DNA of 24,305 bases, from positions 1 through 24,305 of the forward strand of contig LCJG01000011.1 of the NCBI GenBank assembly GCA_000998025.1, given 5' to 3'. Below the pieces are notes generated by a model. It had not been told where the DNA came from. It saw only the letters and a program-made list of their open reading frames with translations, and searched no databases. This document shows positions 1-7,710 of the stretch, in pieces; the first letter of the stretch is position 1; every line of letters begins with the position of its first letter. This DNA comes from Candidatus Collierbacteria bacterium GW2011_GWB1_44_6 (lineage in GTDB: Bacteria > Patescibacteriota > Microgenomatia > UBA1400 > MFAQ01). The position numbers were made by a program, and so were the translations under genes.

Positions 1-377
1 GAAAGAGCGTTAACGGCAGAAGCTCCCACACCGTGAAGTCCCCCTGAGGCTTTGTAGGCGGATTCCGTGAACTTGCCACCGGCGTGAAGTTTGGTCATGG
101 CAACCTCAAGAGCGGAGACTCCTGATGGGTGCATGTCGGTAGGGATACCTCGTCCATCGTCGGAGACAGAGACAGAGCCGTCTTTGTGAAGACAGACAAA
201 GATGTTTTTGGCAAAACCTCCAATGGCTTCGTCGAGCGAGTTATCGACGATTTCGATAAGCAAATGATGCAATCCTTTTTCATCGGTACTACCGATATAC
301 ATTCCAGGGCGTTTGCGAACTGGCTCGAGACCTTCTAGGACGGTGATATCTTTGGCTGTGTATGATTGTTCCGGCAT
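1..377 (-). CDS. gyrB: DNA gyrase subunit B, N-terminal ATPase part (partial)
   Basis: ATPase subunit of DNA gyrase, which introduces negative supercoils together with GyrA. The minus-strand frame starts at ATG 377-375 and runs off the left edge, so only about 125 residues are visible. They form the start of the GHKL ATPase domain: RKRPGMYIG near residue 22, then EIVDNSLDEA with the expected catalytic E42 and Mg-binding N46 in the same numbering as E. coli GyrB, DDGRGIP, and the ATP-lid sequence SGGLHGVGASAVNALS at the edge. ParE shares these motifs, so the gyrB/parE choice rests on CPR genomes usually carrying gyrB and is not proven. It is divergent from the gene at 464. A possible -10 (TAAAAT, minus strand, 390-395) lies 12 nt before the ATG. 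Confidence 0.93.
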   Translation of the reverse strand, partial: MPEQSYTAKDITVLEGLEPVRKRPGMYIGSTDEKGLHHLLIEIVDNSLDEAIGGFAKNIFVCLHKDGSVSVSDDGRGIPTDMHPSGVSALEVAMTKLHAGGKFTESAYKASGGLHGVGASAVNAL

Positions 378-451
378 TTTTGTTTATTGATTTTACGATG
401 TAAATTTATCGAAGCATACGCGGGTTCATTTTAATAGGTCTATCTGGGGAT

Positions 452-457
452 TACAAT
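452..457 (+). promoter_or_regulatory. Putative -10 element for the 464 gene
   Basis: TACAAT at 452-457 is followed by exactly 6 nt (ATATAT) and then the ATG at 464. Transcription would start at or next to the start codon, giving a leaderless mRNA. There is no TGN extension and no clear -35 box, and the surroundings are AT-rich, so this is the weakest of the five similar sites in the window. Confidence 0.4.
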
Positions 458-463
458 ATATAT

Positions 464-1093
464 ATGTTACCAAAAATAGCCGTGATAGTCGCTGCCGATA
501 GAGATGTCTTGGTGTCTAAGTTAGGTTTGTCAAAAAATTCTATATTGGGATATGAAGGTAGTATAGCAAAAGTCGTGGATCTAAGAGATTGGATATATTC
601 TTCGATAAATATTGCCCGACAACGGGAAGATCTTACCGTGGTGGTTTGGGATGCTGACCAATTGAGTTCTGAATGTCAAGCGGTACTATTGAAACCCATG
701 GAGGAGTTGGGTGTGGTAGTAAATTTTATTTTGGTGGTGCAAAACGAAAACTTGCTCTCCCCTACCATATTAAGTCGAGGAGTTGTTGAATACCATTATT
801 CAGAAAAACTTTCTGAAGATAAATATTGGTCCGAAATTAGAAAGTGTTGGAGTAGTGGACCTTCAGCCATCATTGCCTTTGTGGACCAACTGTCAAAAGA
901 TGAGGCTCCCCTACTGCTAGAGGAGATTATTTTAAAGTTAAAAGCCGGCCTACTGAATGAAGTAAACCAGAAACGTTTGGAGAGCTTGAATCTGGCTTTG
1001 GATTGTCTGGCCGACCTTAAACAAACAAATATAAATTACAAATTGTCGGTTGACAATTTTTTAATAAACTCGTGGAAATTAATCAAGGCTTAG
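464..1093 (+). CDS. DNA polymerase III delta'-like protein, short and without P-loop
   Basis: A 209-residue protein resembling the AAA+ core of clamp-loader subunits (HolB/DnaX). The recognisable part is VVWDADQLSSECQAVLLKPMEE (the acidic box and following helix, where typical loaders have ADRMT..AQNALLKTLEEP) and a sensor-1 region ending PTILSRG at residues 100-106. No Walker A motif is present, there is no Cys4 zinc module, and the usual SRC motif reads SRG, so it should not hydrolyse ATP itself. Ordinary delta' is about 330 residues. The C-terminal ~90 residues are helical and could be a reduced collar domain. Likely role: a structural subunit of the clamp loader. It sits between gyrB and pilB, and its product has no evident link to pili. 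The family call is by motif only. Confidence 0.65.
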   Translation: MLPKIAVIVAADRDVLVSKLGLSKNSILGYEGSIAKVVDLRDWIYSSINIARQREDLTVVVWDADQLSSECQAVLLKPMEELGVVVNFILVVQNENLLSPTILSRGVVEYHYSEKLSEDKYWSEIRKCWSSGPSAIIAFVDQLSKDEAPLLLEEIILKLKAGLLNEVNQKRLESLNLALDCLADLKQTNINYKLSVDNFLINSWKLIKA

Positions 1094-1114
1094 ACGGTGG
1101 AAGGGTGGGAAATT

Positions 1115-1123
1115 TGCTATATT
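1115..1123 (+). promoter_or_regulatory. Putative extended -10 promoter of pilB
   Basis: TGcTATATT: a TGN extension at 1115-1117 and a -10 hexamer at 1118-1123, followed by 6 nt (TAAGTT) and the pilB ATG at 1130. The predicted start of transcription falls at the ATG. No Shine-Dalgarno sequence and no good -35 box are visible. It would drive pilB-pilT-pilC. Confidence 0.55.
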
Positions 1124-1129
1124 TAAGTT

Positions 1130-2890
1130 ATGGATTATCAGGAAAAGGCTCTGCTGGATTTTTTGCTTTCATCTGGCAGACTTGATCCCGGGAAGGTTGA
1201 CACACTAAAGGTTGAGGCTATGACTAGTGGTAAAAGTCTTACTGACTTACTTTTGTCGAAACGCATTATCACCGAAGAGGACTTGGCTCAGTCCCGAGCA
1301 AAAGTGCTTAACATTCCTTATTTCTCCGAACCAAAAATCACGGTGAGTCCTGAGCTGTTGGCACTAGTTTCGGTAGATCTTGCCAGAAATTATCAAGTGG
1401 TACCTTTGGAGCTAGATAAGGGAGCTGGAGTGCTGAGTCTTATCATGGAAAAGCCGGAGGACTTGTCAATAGTTGATTTTTTTCAAAAAAGGACCGGTTA
1501 CAAAATAAAATCTTACCTAACTTCTAAAAGTAATTTGGATTCCCTCATAAGCAACATTTACAGTCAAAGTTTATCTGGAGAAATTTCCGGGGTGTTAAAG
1601 AGAGGAAAAGAAGCTAGCGATGATACAGGTGTGCGTTTGGTTACTTCGGATACCATTTCGCAGATTATCAAGGAACCCAAAATTGTAGAAATTGTCAGAA
1701 AAGTATTGGAGCATGCCATTCGCCTTCGAGCTTCAGACATTCACATCGAGCCAGAGGAAAATATTACTCGCGTGCGATATAGAATTGATGGAATTTTGGA
1801 AGAAAAATTAACTTTGGACAAAGATTACCATGCAGCCTTGGTTTCCAGAATTAAGATTTTGGCAGGGATGAAAATTGATGAACGGAGAATCCCCCAGGAT
1901 GGCCGCTTTAACTTTACTTCAGAATTTGGAGAAGTCGATTTACGTATTTCATCCCTGCCTACGGTTAATGGCGAGAAAATTGTTATGCGTCTTCTCAAGA
2001 AATCAGGGAGAGTGCCTACTTTATCGGAGTTGGGTATTCGGGCAAAGGCCCTGGCCACTTTGGAAGAAGCCATCAGAATTCCTCATGGAATCATACTTTC
2101 TACCGGACCTACCGGTTCGGGGAAAACGACAACTTTATACTCACTACTGACGATGATTAACACACCAAGAGTAAATATTGTTACTCTGGAGGATCCGGTA
2201 GAGTACCAAATGTCCGGAGTAAATCAAGTGCAGGTAAATCCACAAGCTGGTCTTACTTTTGCCTCCGGTCTTAGATCTTTCCTGCGTCAAGACCCTAATA
2301 TTATTATGGTGGGAGAAATTCGTGACGAGGAGACTGCTCAGCTAGCGATTCAGGCATCGCTGACGGGTCATCTGGTGTTTTCAACTGTTCACACGAGTTC
2401 TGCGGCAGGTGCGTTGCCCCGTTTGCTTGATATGGGAGCGGAGCCATTCTTGTTGGCTTCTTCAATGACCGCAGTAATAGGACAACGTGTGTTGCGTACC
2501 ATTTGTGAAAATTGTAAGCAGCCGTATGTCCCAGAAGCGGCTGTGGTACAGGATATTCAGAATATTTTGGGTAAATTACTTGATGGGTGGATTAAATCGA
2601 ATCAGCAAAAAGCAGAAATAGCAAAGAAGAATGGGGTGCCGTTTATGCTTTACAAAGGGGCAGGCTGTGATAAGTGTGGTGATACTGGATATCTGGGACG
2701 AATTGGTATTTTTGAGGTTCTAAGAGTGTCGGAAAAAATCGCGAGACACATTTTGGAAAGAGCTGACGCGACAACCATTGAGAAAATAGCCATGGAGGAC
2801 GGTATGATAATTATGAAGCAAGATGGATACCTCAAAGTCTTGGACGGTATTTCAACCTTGGAAGAAGTTATTAGAGTAGCACAAGTTTAA
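1130..2890 (+). CDS. pilB: Type IV pilus assembly ATPase PilB
   Basis: Cytoplasmic hexameric ATPase that powers pilus extension (GspE/PilB family). It has 586 residues, the usual length. An N-terminal MshEN/T2SSE_N domain covers about residues 1-150, then the N2 and C-terminal ATPase domains follow. Visible motifs: Walker A GPTGSGKT at 326-333, Asp box around E354-D355, Walker B DPNIIMVGEIRD at 388-399, and a His box STVHTSSAAGA. The tetracysteine zinc motif typical of PilB/GspE extension ATPases (and absent from PilT) is complete: C459xxC462 and C513xxC516. The stop overlaps the pilT start by one base (TAATG), implying coupling. The start is preceded by a -10-like element with no ribosome-binding site. 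Confidence 0.97.
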   Translation: MDYQEKALLDFLLSSGRLDPGKVDTLKVEAMTSGKSLTDLLLSKRIITEEDLAQSRAKVLNIPYFSEPKITVSPELLALVSVDLARNYQVVPLELDKGAGVLSLIMEKPEDLSIVDFFQKRTGYKIKSYLTSKSNLDSLISNIYSQSLSGEISGVLKRGKEASDDTGVRLVTSDTISQIIKEPKIVEIVRKVLEHAIRLRASDIHIEPEENITRVRYRIDGILEEKLTLDKDYHAALVSRIKILAGMKIDERRIPQDGRFNFTSEFGEVDLRISSLPTVNGEKIVMRLLKKSGRVPTLSELGIRAKALATLEEAIRIPHGIILSTGPTGSGKTTTLYSLLTMINTPRVNIVTLEDPVEYQMSGVNQVQVNPQAGLTFASGLRSFLRQDPNIIMVGEIRDEETAQLAIQASLTGHLVFSTVHTSSAAGALPRLLDMGAEPFLLASSMTAVIGQRVLRTICENCKQPYVPEAAVVQDIQNILGKLLDGWIKSNQQKAEIAKKNGVPFMLYKGAGCDKCGDTGYLGRIGIFEVLRVSEKIARHILERADATTIEKIAMEDGMIIMKQDGYLKVLDGISTLEEVIRVAQV

Positions 2891-3963
2891 TGGAAAAAGC
2901 TGAAGAACTAATAAACAAATTGTTAAGCACAGCAGTCGGAGCTGATGCTTCTGATATACATGTCGTTGTAAATAGTTATCCCATTCTTAGAGTCATGGGG
3001 AAGCTTGTGTCTGTATCCACTGAAGGAGTAATGAATGAGGACATGGTGATGAGCATGATTACCAGCGTCATGTCCCAAAGTCAAAAAGAACTGTTTCTAA
3101 AGAACCTGGAACTCGACTTTTCCATTCAAATTCCCGGCAAGGCTAGGTTTAGGGCCAATGCTTATTTTCAACGAGGGACTCCCGCTTTGTCTCTTAGGTT
3201 TATTCCTGACAAAGTACCTACTATTGATGAATTAGGCTTACCTGGAATTTGCCATTCATTCGCAAAACTAAAACAAGGCTTTATTTTGGTAACCGGTCCG
3301 ACGGGAGCTGGGAAATCTACAACTCTGGCTTCGGTAATTGACGAGATAAATGCCAGTCGACAGGAACACATTATTACAGTAGAGGATCCCATTGAATTCA
3401 TACACGAAAACAAAAAATCAATTATTAGTCAACGAGAACTGGGCGGAGATACCAGGTCTTGGAGTAATGCCTTAAAATCGGTTTTGCGTCAGGATCCCAA
3501 TATTGTTTATATCGGAGAAATGCGCGACCCGGAAACTATGCAAGCAGCTATGACAGTGGCTGAAACAGGGCATTTGGTTTTTGCCACACTTCACACAAAC
3601 TCTGCCTCGCAATCAATTGAAAGAATTGTAGACAGTTTTCCCGAAGAACAACAGTCACAGGTGGTGCTTCAATTGTCAATGGTTTTGGAAGCAGTTCTTT
3701 CGCAACGTCTAGTGCCGACTATTTCCGGAAAGCGCGCTGTGGCAACGGAGATTATGGTGGTTACTCCGGCCGTTAGGAATAATATACGGGAGGGGAAAAC
3801 ATTCCAAATTGATAACGTGATTCAAACCAGCGGGAATTTGGGCATGCGGTTGATTGAGAACAGCTTGGCTGAGTTGGTTAATAAGAATGTAATTGACAAG
3901 ACCACTGCCTTAGAATATGCCATTAGACCGACTTTATTAGATAAATTGTTAGGCGGAAGATAA
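2890..3963 (+). CDS. pilT: Pilus retraction ATPase PilT
   Basis: Hexameric ATPase that drives pilus depolymerisation and retraction. It has 357 residues, close to the usual 345. N-terminal PAS-like domain with the typical ASDIHV and RVMGKL segments, then the RecA-like ATPase: Walker A GPTGAGKS at 136-143, Asp box TVEDPIEF, Walker B DPNIVYIGEMRDPET, His box FATLHTNSA. The C-terminal PAVRNNIREGKTFQI corresponds to the AIRNLIRE motif that marks PilT. There is no tetracysteine motif, which separates it from the upstream PilB. The ATG shares its A with the pilB stop codon. Its presence argues that these pili are dynamic and not only static fibres. Confidence 0.96.
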   Translation: MEKAEELINKLLSTAVGADASDIHVVVNSYPILRVMGKLVSVSTEGVMNEDMVMSMITSVMSQSQKELFLKNLELDFSIQIPGKARFRANAYFQRGTPALSLRFIPDKVPTIDELGLPGICHSFAKLKQGFILVTGPTGAGKSTTLASVIDEINASRQEHIITVEDPIEFIHENKKSIISQRELGGDTRSWSNALKSVLRQDPNIVYIGEMRDPETMQAAMTVAETGHLVFATLHTNSASQSIERIVDSFPEEQQSQVVLQLSMVLEAVLSQRLVPTISGKRAVATEIMVVTPAVRNNIREGKTFQIDNVIQTSGNLGMRLIENSLAELVNKNVIDKTTALEYAIRPTLLDKLLGGR

Positions 3964-3965
3964 GA

Positions 3966-5168
3966 ATGAAAACTTTTCAATATAAAGTTAGAGATAGACA
4001 AGGAAACCAATCAAGTGGGGTCTTGGATGCCGTTGATGATAAACAGGCCGCAAGTGTCTTGCGTAGTAAGGGCCTTTTGGTGACCGCTTTATATGAGGCA
4101 GATCAGCTAAATATCGAAGCGCTTCTGGGAAGGTTTTCCAAGCCAAAAGCCGATGAGATTACAAATTTTACGAGGCAAATGGCGACGATGATTGGTTCCG
4201 GACTTCCTTTGGTGGAGGCATTGAGAATTTTAAAAACTCAATCCGGATCAAATTTGAAACCGGTGATTGAGAAAATACTAACTGCAGTAGAAGGTGGTTC
4301 GACCCTGGCGGATGCGGTGGCTGACTCTGGAGGTGGTTTTTCTTCGGTGTATGTTGCCATGGTAAGGGCAGGAGAGTCCGCCGGTGTTCTTGATCAAGTA
4401 ATGAACAAATTGGCTGAGGCGCTGGATAAACAAAGAGAATTTAGAAGTAAAACAAAAGGTGCTATGGTCTACCCCACAATCATCATGATAGCCATGGTAG
4501 TGATCGCGTCGATCATGATGGTGTTTGTAGTACCAAAGTTGACGGCGATGTATAAGGATTTTGGAGCCGAGTTGCCAGGTCCTACAAAAGTTCTAATGGC
4601 GGTCAGTGACTTTGCGGTTAATTATTGGTATGCTCTGTTTTTGGCGATATTAGTTTTCGTGATATTTTTTTCAAACTGGTCGAGGACTGAGGTCGGCGGG
4701 TTGGTGGTGGAGCAGTTGACCTTCAGGATCCCAATTTGGGGAAAATTGAGGAAAGATATTATTTTAACCGAATTTGCTCGAACAATTAGTGTTTTGCTTG
4801 GAGCAGGTATTCCCATACTCGATGCTTTAAATATTGTGGCGAATACTTTAGGGAGTAGGGTCTATTCTGCCGGGATAAAACAGGCTGCTGTTTATGTGGA
4901 GAAGGGGGTAAGTTTGGCTGAGTCTATTACCAGACTGGAGATGTTTCCTCCGATATTGTCTCAGATGATTTCGGTAGGAGAGGAAACTGGGAAGCTTGAC
5001 AGCGTTTTAAGCAAACTGGCTGCTTTTTATGAATCGGAAAGTGAAATTAAGATAAAAGCTTTGACTACGGCAATTGAACCGCTAATAATGGTAATTATGG
5101 GGGTAGGGGTTGGATTTTTGGTGATTGCGGTGATCATGCCGATATATAACTTGACAAGTCAATTCTAA
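3966..5168 (+). CDS. pilC: Type IV pilus inner-membrane platform protein PilC
   Basis: Polytopic platform protein (PilC/GspF family) that couples PilB/PilT motion to pilin insertion and removal. It has 400 residues with two T2SSF repeats: the first begins about residue 65 (FTRQMATMIGSGLPLVEAL), the second about residue 270 (FARTISVLLGAGIPILDAL). Hydrophobic segments lie at about residues 168-192, 219-237 and 372-397, the usual three. A short N-terminal cytoplasmic domain (FQYKVRDRQGNQSSG) matches the family. It starts 2 nt after the pilT stop. A consensus -35-like TTGACA lies inside its last codons (5151-5156) and may serve the next gene. Confidence 0.96.
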   Translation: MKTFQYKVRDRQGNQSSGVLDAVDDKQAASVLRSKGLLVTALYEADQLNIEALLGRFSKPKADEITNFTRQMATMIGSGLPLVEALRILKTQSGSNLKPVIEKILTAVEGGSTLADAVADSGGGFSSVYVAMVRAGESAGVLDQVMNKLAEALDKQREFRSKTKGAMVYPTIIMIAMVVIASIMMVFVVPKLTAMYKDFGAELPGPTKVLMAVSDFAVNYWYALFLAILVFVIFFSNWSRTEVGGLVVEQLTFRIPIWGKLRKDIILTEFARTISVLLGAGIPILDALNIVANTLGSRVYSAGIKQAAVYVEKGVSLAESITRLEMFPPILSQMISVGEETGKLDSVLSKLAAFYESESEIKIKALTTAIEPLIMVIMGVGVGFLVIAVIMPIYNLTSQF

Positions 5169-5179
5169 TAATACATAGT
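5151..5179 (+). promoter_or_regulatory. Candidate sigma70 promoter of the 5210 prepilin
   Basis: TTGACA at 5151-5156 is a perfect -35 consensus. With a 17-nt spacer it pairs with CATAGT at 5174-5179 (4 of 6 matches to TATAAT, including the key A and final T). Transcription would start near 5186 and leave a leader of about 24 nt ending in AAGGA (5202-5206) only 3 nt before the ATG. The -35 lies within the pilC coding end. The -10 is mediocre, so this is a candidate only. Confidence 0.4.
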
Positions 5180-5209
5180 TAATTAATAAGTTAGTTTTAA
5201 CAAGGAAAT

Positions 5210-5791
5210 ATGAAAAAAAATAAAGGCCGTGCCTGCCGGCAGGCAGGTTTTACACTGATGGAGTTATTAATTGTGATTGGTGTTCTTGGAATTCTCGCGG
5301 CAGGGCTATTGGCCGCGATTGACCCCTTTGAACAACTCAAGAAGGCTCGAGACAGCAATTATCGAAGTGGAGGTATTGAATTGTTGCAGTCACTACAACG
5401 TTATTACGCCAATCATGGATATTTTCCTTGGAGAGCAGTTGGAACTACATGTACAACTGACAACCAAGCCACTTTGGCTCCGACCACCCCCGTTTCTTCA
5501 TTGTCGGCAGCTGTGGTTACAGTGGGCTCAACCCAAGGGACAGAGATTAAATCATGTATAGATGATTTAATTGCCGATGGAGAGTTGAAGGCTACGTTTA
5601 GTCAAGGGTTGAATACTACTCTTTACTTGTCATCTTGGAGTAAAACGGATGTTCGAGTATGTTTTGCTCCTGAAAGTAAAAGTGTGAGGAACGACTCGCA
5701 AACGAATTTGCATTTAGAAAACGATCTGGTGGCTGAAGGATGCAACGCAACACAGAGACTTGCAGGAGACTGTTTATCTTGCTTCCAGTAA
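5210..5791 (+). CDS. pilA: Type IV prepilin, probable major pilin
   Basis: A 193-residue class III prepilin. The leader is 13 residues ending ...CRQAG, then FTLMELLIVIG with the conserved Glu at mature +5; PilD should cut between G13 and F14. The hydrophobic N-helix is followed by AAIDPFEQLKKARD, a form common in CPR pilins, then a globular domain with several cysteines, including a CLSCFQ tail. It is the largest of the five major-type prepilins here. It alone has a Shine-Dalgarno-like AAGGA, a possible promoter and a strong terminator, so it looks like a separate unit between pilC and pilD; that is why I call it the likely fibre subunit. The leader contains an in-frame 16-bp palindrome (see repeat at 5230). 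Major-pilin status is inferred. Confidence 0.88.
   Translation: MKKNKGRACRQAGFTLMELLIVIGVLGILAAGLLAAIDPFEQLKKARDSNYRSGGIELLQSLQRYYANHGYFPWRAVGTTCTTDNQATLAPTTPVSSLSAAVVTVGSTQGTEIKSCIDDLIADGELKATFSQGLNTTLYLSSWSKTDVRVCFAPESKSVRNDSQTNLHLENDLVAEGCNATQRLAGDCLSCFQ
5230..5245. repeat. Perfect 16-bp palindrome inside the prepilin leader
   Basis: TGCCTGCCGGCAGGCA is its own reverse complement. It continues as AGG, so 5230-5247 matches 18 bases of the 20-bp palindrome CCTGCCTGCCGGCAGGCAGG. From memory, elements of this type are scattered in CPR genomes and appear in proteins as ACRQAG or CLPAG; I cannot check that here. It codes for A-C-R-Q-A and its final bases provide the Gly codon just before the prepilin cleavage site. 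I see no second copy in the window. Confidence 0.7.
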
Positions 5792-5805
5792 TTTTTAAGA
5801 AAATC

Positions 5806-5840
5806 CAAAAAACCCTTTTTGTTTGAGGGTTTTTTGTTGT
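5806..5840 (+). terminator. Rho-independent terminator after the 5210 prepilin
   Basis: Inverted repeat CAAAAAACCCT (5806-5816) / AGGGTTTTTTG (5826-5836) with a 9-nt loop, followed by TTGTT. It lies 15 nt after the stop codon of the prepilin and ahead of the pilD promoter. The A-rich 5' arm means it could also work on the minus strand, but no minus-strand gene is close. Confidence 0.85.
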
Positions 5841-5849
5841 TCTGGAAAC

Positions 5850-5858
5850 TGATAGAAT
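5850..5858 (+). promoter_or_regulatory. Putative extended -10 promoter of pilD
   Basis: TGaTAGAAT: TGN at 5850-5852 and hexamer at 5853-5858, then 6 nt (CATGCT) and the pilD ATG at 5865. The expected transcription start coincides with the ATG. It directly follows the preceding terminator, which makes a fresh promoter here likely. No Shine-Dalgarno sequence is present. Confidence 0.6.
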
Positions 5859-5864
5859 CATGCT

Positions 5865-6680
5865 ATGTATTTGGTGTTCATATTTATATTTGTCATGGGT
5901 TTGATTTGGGGTAGTTTTTTGAATGTAGTGATCTATCGCACATCACACGGTAGCTCTCCCCTTTCGGGTCGATCGATTTGTCCAAAATGCAAACATCTTA
6001 TTCCTTGGTATCTTAATATTCCCTTGTTTTCGTACGCCTATCTTAGAGGTAGGTGTGCATTTTGTCACAGGACTATCTCGTTACGGTATCCTCTAATCGA
6101 ATTTATGACTGGAGTATTTTTTGTTTGGTGGTTTGTGGTGGGATTTAATTTTTTCAAATTAGTGGGTTCGCCATGGCAATTTATTCAGCCTGTTTTTTGG
6201 TTGGTGGTAGGACTGGTAATGCTTTCTATTTTCATGACCGATTTACTATATATGGTGATACCTTTCAGTATGAACTTGTTGTTACTGTCGCTAGCTTTGG
6301 CGTATCGAGTCGGTTTGGTCAGTTTTGGAATTATGACTCAGTCTGATTTTGTGAAAGCTATACTGTCCGGTCTTGTATTGTGTTTGTTGTTTGTTGGTAT
6401 ACAGTTAGCAACCAAGAAGATAAAAAAGGTGGATGGATTTGGTCTTGGTGACATTTATCTTGTCCCTTCACTAGGCTTATTACTCGGGTGGCCAAAAGTA
6501 ATACCTGGCATTTTTATAGCTTTTGTTTTGGGATCAGTCGTTGGTCTTGGTTTAATATTGACGCACAAAAAATCTTTGGGGCAGTATCTGCCTTTTGGAC
6601 CATTTCTTATTGCAGGGACTTTGTTTTCTTTGCTATGGGGAAATTCCATTTGGTCTTGGTACATGACGTTAATTGTTTGA
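5865..6680 (+). CDS. pilD: Prepilin peptidase / N-methyltransferase PilD
   Basis: Integral membrane aspartyl protease (A24 family) that removes the positively charged leader of prepilins and N-methylates the new N-terminus. It has 271 residues. The N-terminal methyltransferase region is present (MGLIWGSFLNVVIYR) with both zinc-binding pairs, C39xxC42 and C64xxC67. Catalytic aspartates are D126 (MTD, first site) and D196 in the GxGD motif FGLGD. The sequence after D126 reads LLYMVIPF where many family members have an IPD-type segment. About seven hydrophobic segments are visible. It starts a new unit after a terminator and is followed by the prepilin series 23 nt downstream. Confidence 0.96.
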   Translation: MYLVFIFIFVMGLIWGSFLNVVIYRTSHGSSPLSGRSICPKCKHLIPWYLNIPLFSYAYLRGRCAFCHRTISLRYPLIEFMTGVFFVWWFVVGFNFFKLVGSPWQFIQPVFWLVVGLVMLSIFMTDLLYMVIPFSMNLLLLSLALAYRVGLVSFGIMTQSDFVKAILSGLVLCLLFVGIQLATKKIKKVDGFGLGDIYLVPSLGLLLGWPKVIPGIFIAFVLGSVVGLGLILTHKKSLGQYLPFGPFLIAGTLFSLLWGNSIWSWYMTLIV

Positions 6681-6703
6681 CTTTTCTCTCGTGGTAAAGC
6701 AGA

Positions 6704-7246
6704 ATGATAGTAATGCACGGGCTTAAAGGTTTTACTTTGATGGAGTTGTTAATCGTTGTTTCTTTGATCATGATCTTGTCCGTGGTGGGGATGGGTTCGT
6801 TTACGCTCGCTACAATCAAATCAAAAGATACTCAAAGGAAAAATAACCTGAACCAAATTGTTAAAGCGATTGAATCTTTTTATACCGATGTGGGCAGGTA
6901 CCCTCTGTCCGCTGATGGTGACGATTTTCTACGTTGCTATATAAAGGATGGCACTAGCGTAACTAACTCTATCTGTGAGGACAACAAACTCTATGCCGTT
7001 ATTGACCAAGCGATGACTACCTATATTGTCATTCCCGAAGACCCAGACCCTTCTCAAAAATATGTTTACATATCTGCTGATGGTTTCTCCTATGAGATCT
7101 ATGCTGCATTGGAAAACATGGGCGATAAAGACTTACTCCGTGATGAGGCGGGACACGTAATCACTGATCCGTGGGGTGTAGAATGTGGTACGGGTGTATC
7201 ATGTAATTATAAGGTAACGGAAACGGGGTTGGTAAAAAGTTTATGA
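6704..7246 (+). CDS. Type IV prepilin (major-type)
   Basis: A 180-residue prepilin. The short leader ends LKG before FTLMELLIVV, with Glu at mature +5. After the helix comes TQRKNNLNQIVKAIESFY and then YP after the 20-residue interval shared by its siblings. The globular domain ends with D..G motifs and a probable disulphide pair in VECGTGVSC. First of eight prepilin-like genes behind pilD. A second in-frame ATG at 6713 would give MHGLKG and is an equally good leader; neither has a Shine-Dalgarno sequence. The last four bases overlap the next start (ATGA). Confidence 0.88.
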   Translation: MIVMHGLKGFTLMELLIVVSLIMILSVVGMGSFTLATIKSKDTQRKNNLNQIVKAIESFYTDVGRYPLSADGDDFLRCYIKDGTSVTNSICEDNKLYAVIDQAMTTYIVIPEDPDPSQKYVYISADGFSYEIYAALENMGDKDLLRDEAGHVITDPWGVECGTGVSCNYKVTETGLVKSL

Positions 7247-7710
7247 AAAATGGTTTTACTTTAATCGAGTTAATGGTGGCCATAGGCATAATGGCCGTAC
7301 TGACAGGTATGGCAGTGTTTAATTTTAATCAATCTAGGCTTCGTGCTAGAGATGTTCAGAGAAAAAACGATATTAAACAGCTCCAAAATGCCTTGGAACT
7401 TTATAAAAATGACACCAATTCATATCCTCAGGGCACTGGTTTTCAGGATTCACTGATGTCCCCTGTGAGTTATATTAGAGCTATTTTCGGAGATCCTCGT
7501 GGCTCAGAGTGGGTGGATTATCAATATATCCCAGCTGCAGATCTAAAAACATATTATCTGCAAGCGTGTTTGGAAAATTCTGCTGATTCCAGTAAGACAA
7601 CAAACGTAGCACTTTGTGATCTCTTCACGGCCGATACGAGTAACCAGTGCAGGTGTGGTAAGGATCTTTCAAACAAGACAGGTGTTATGTATATAGTGTC
7701 GCAGCCATGA
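7243..7710 (+). CDS. Type IV prepilin (major-type)
   Basis: A 155-residue prepilin with an extremely short leader, MKNG, before FTLIELMVAIG (Glu +5). The N-helix continues through RARDVQRKNDIKQLQNALEL, followed by SYPQGTG, with 20 residues between QR and YP as in the sibling genes. C-terminal cysteines occur in CLENS, ALCDLF and QCRCGKD, suggesting one or two disulphides. It is joined to both neighbours by ATGA overlaps (7243-7246 and 7707-7710) and has no Shine-Dalgarno sequence, so translation is probably coupled. Confidence 0.88.
   Translation: MKNGFTLIELMVAIGIMAVLTGMAVFNFNQSRLRARDVQRKNDIKQLQNALELYKNDTNSYPQGTGFQDSLMSPVSYIRAIFGDPRGSEWVDYQYIPAADLKTYYLQACLENSADSSKTTNVALCDLFTADTSNQCRCGKDLSNKTGVMYIVSQP

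Noticed and set aside
129..338. Plus-strand open frame across gyrB
   Set aside because: It is the complement of the conserved GHKL ATPase coding sequence and has no features of its own.
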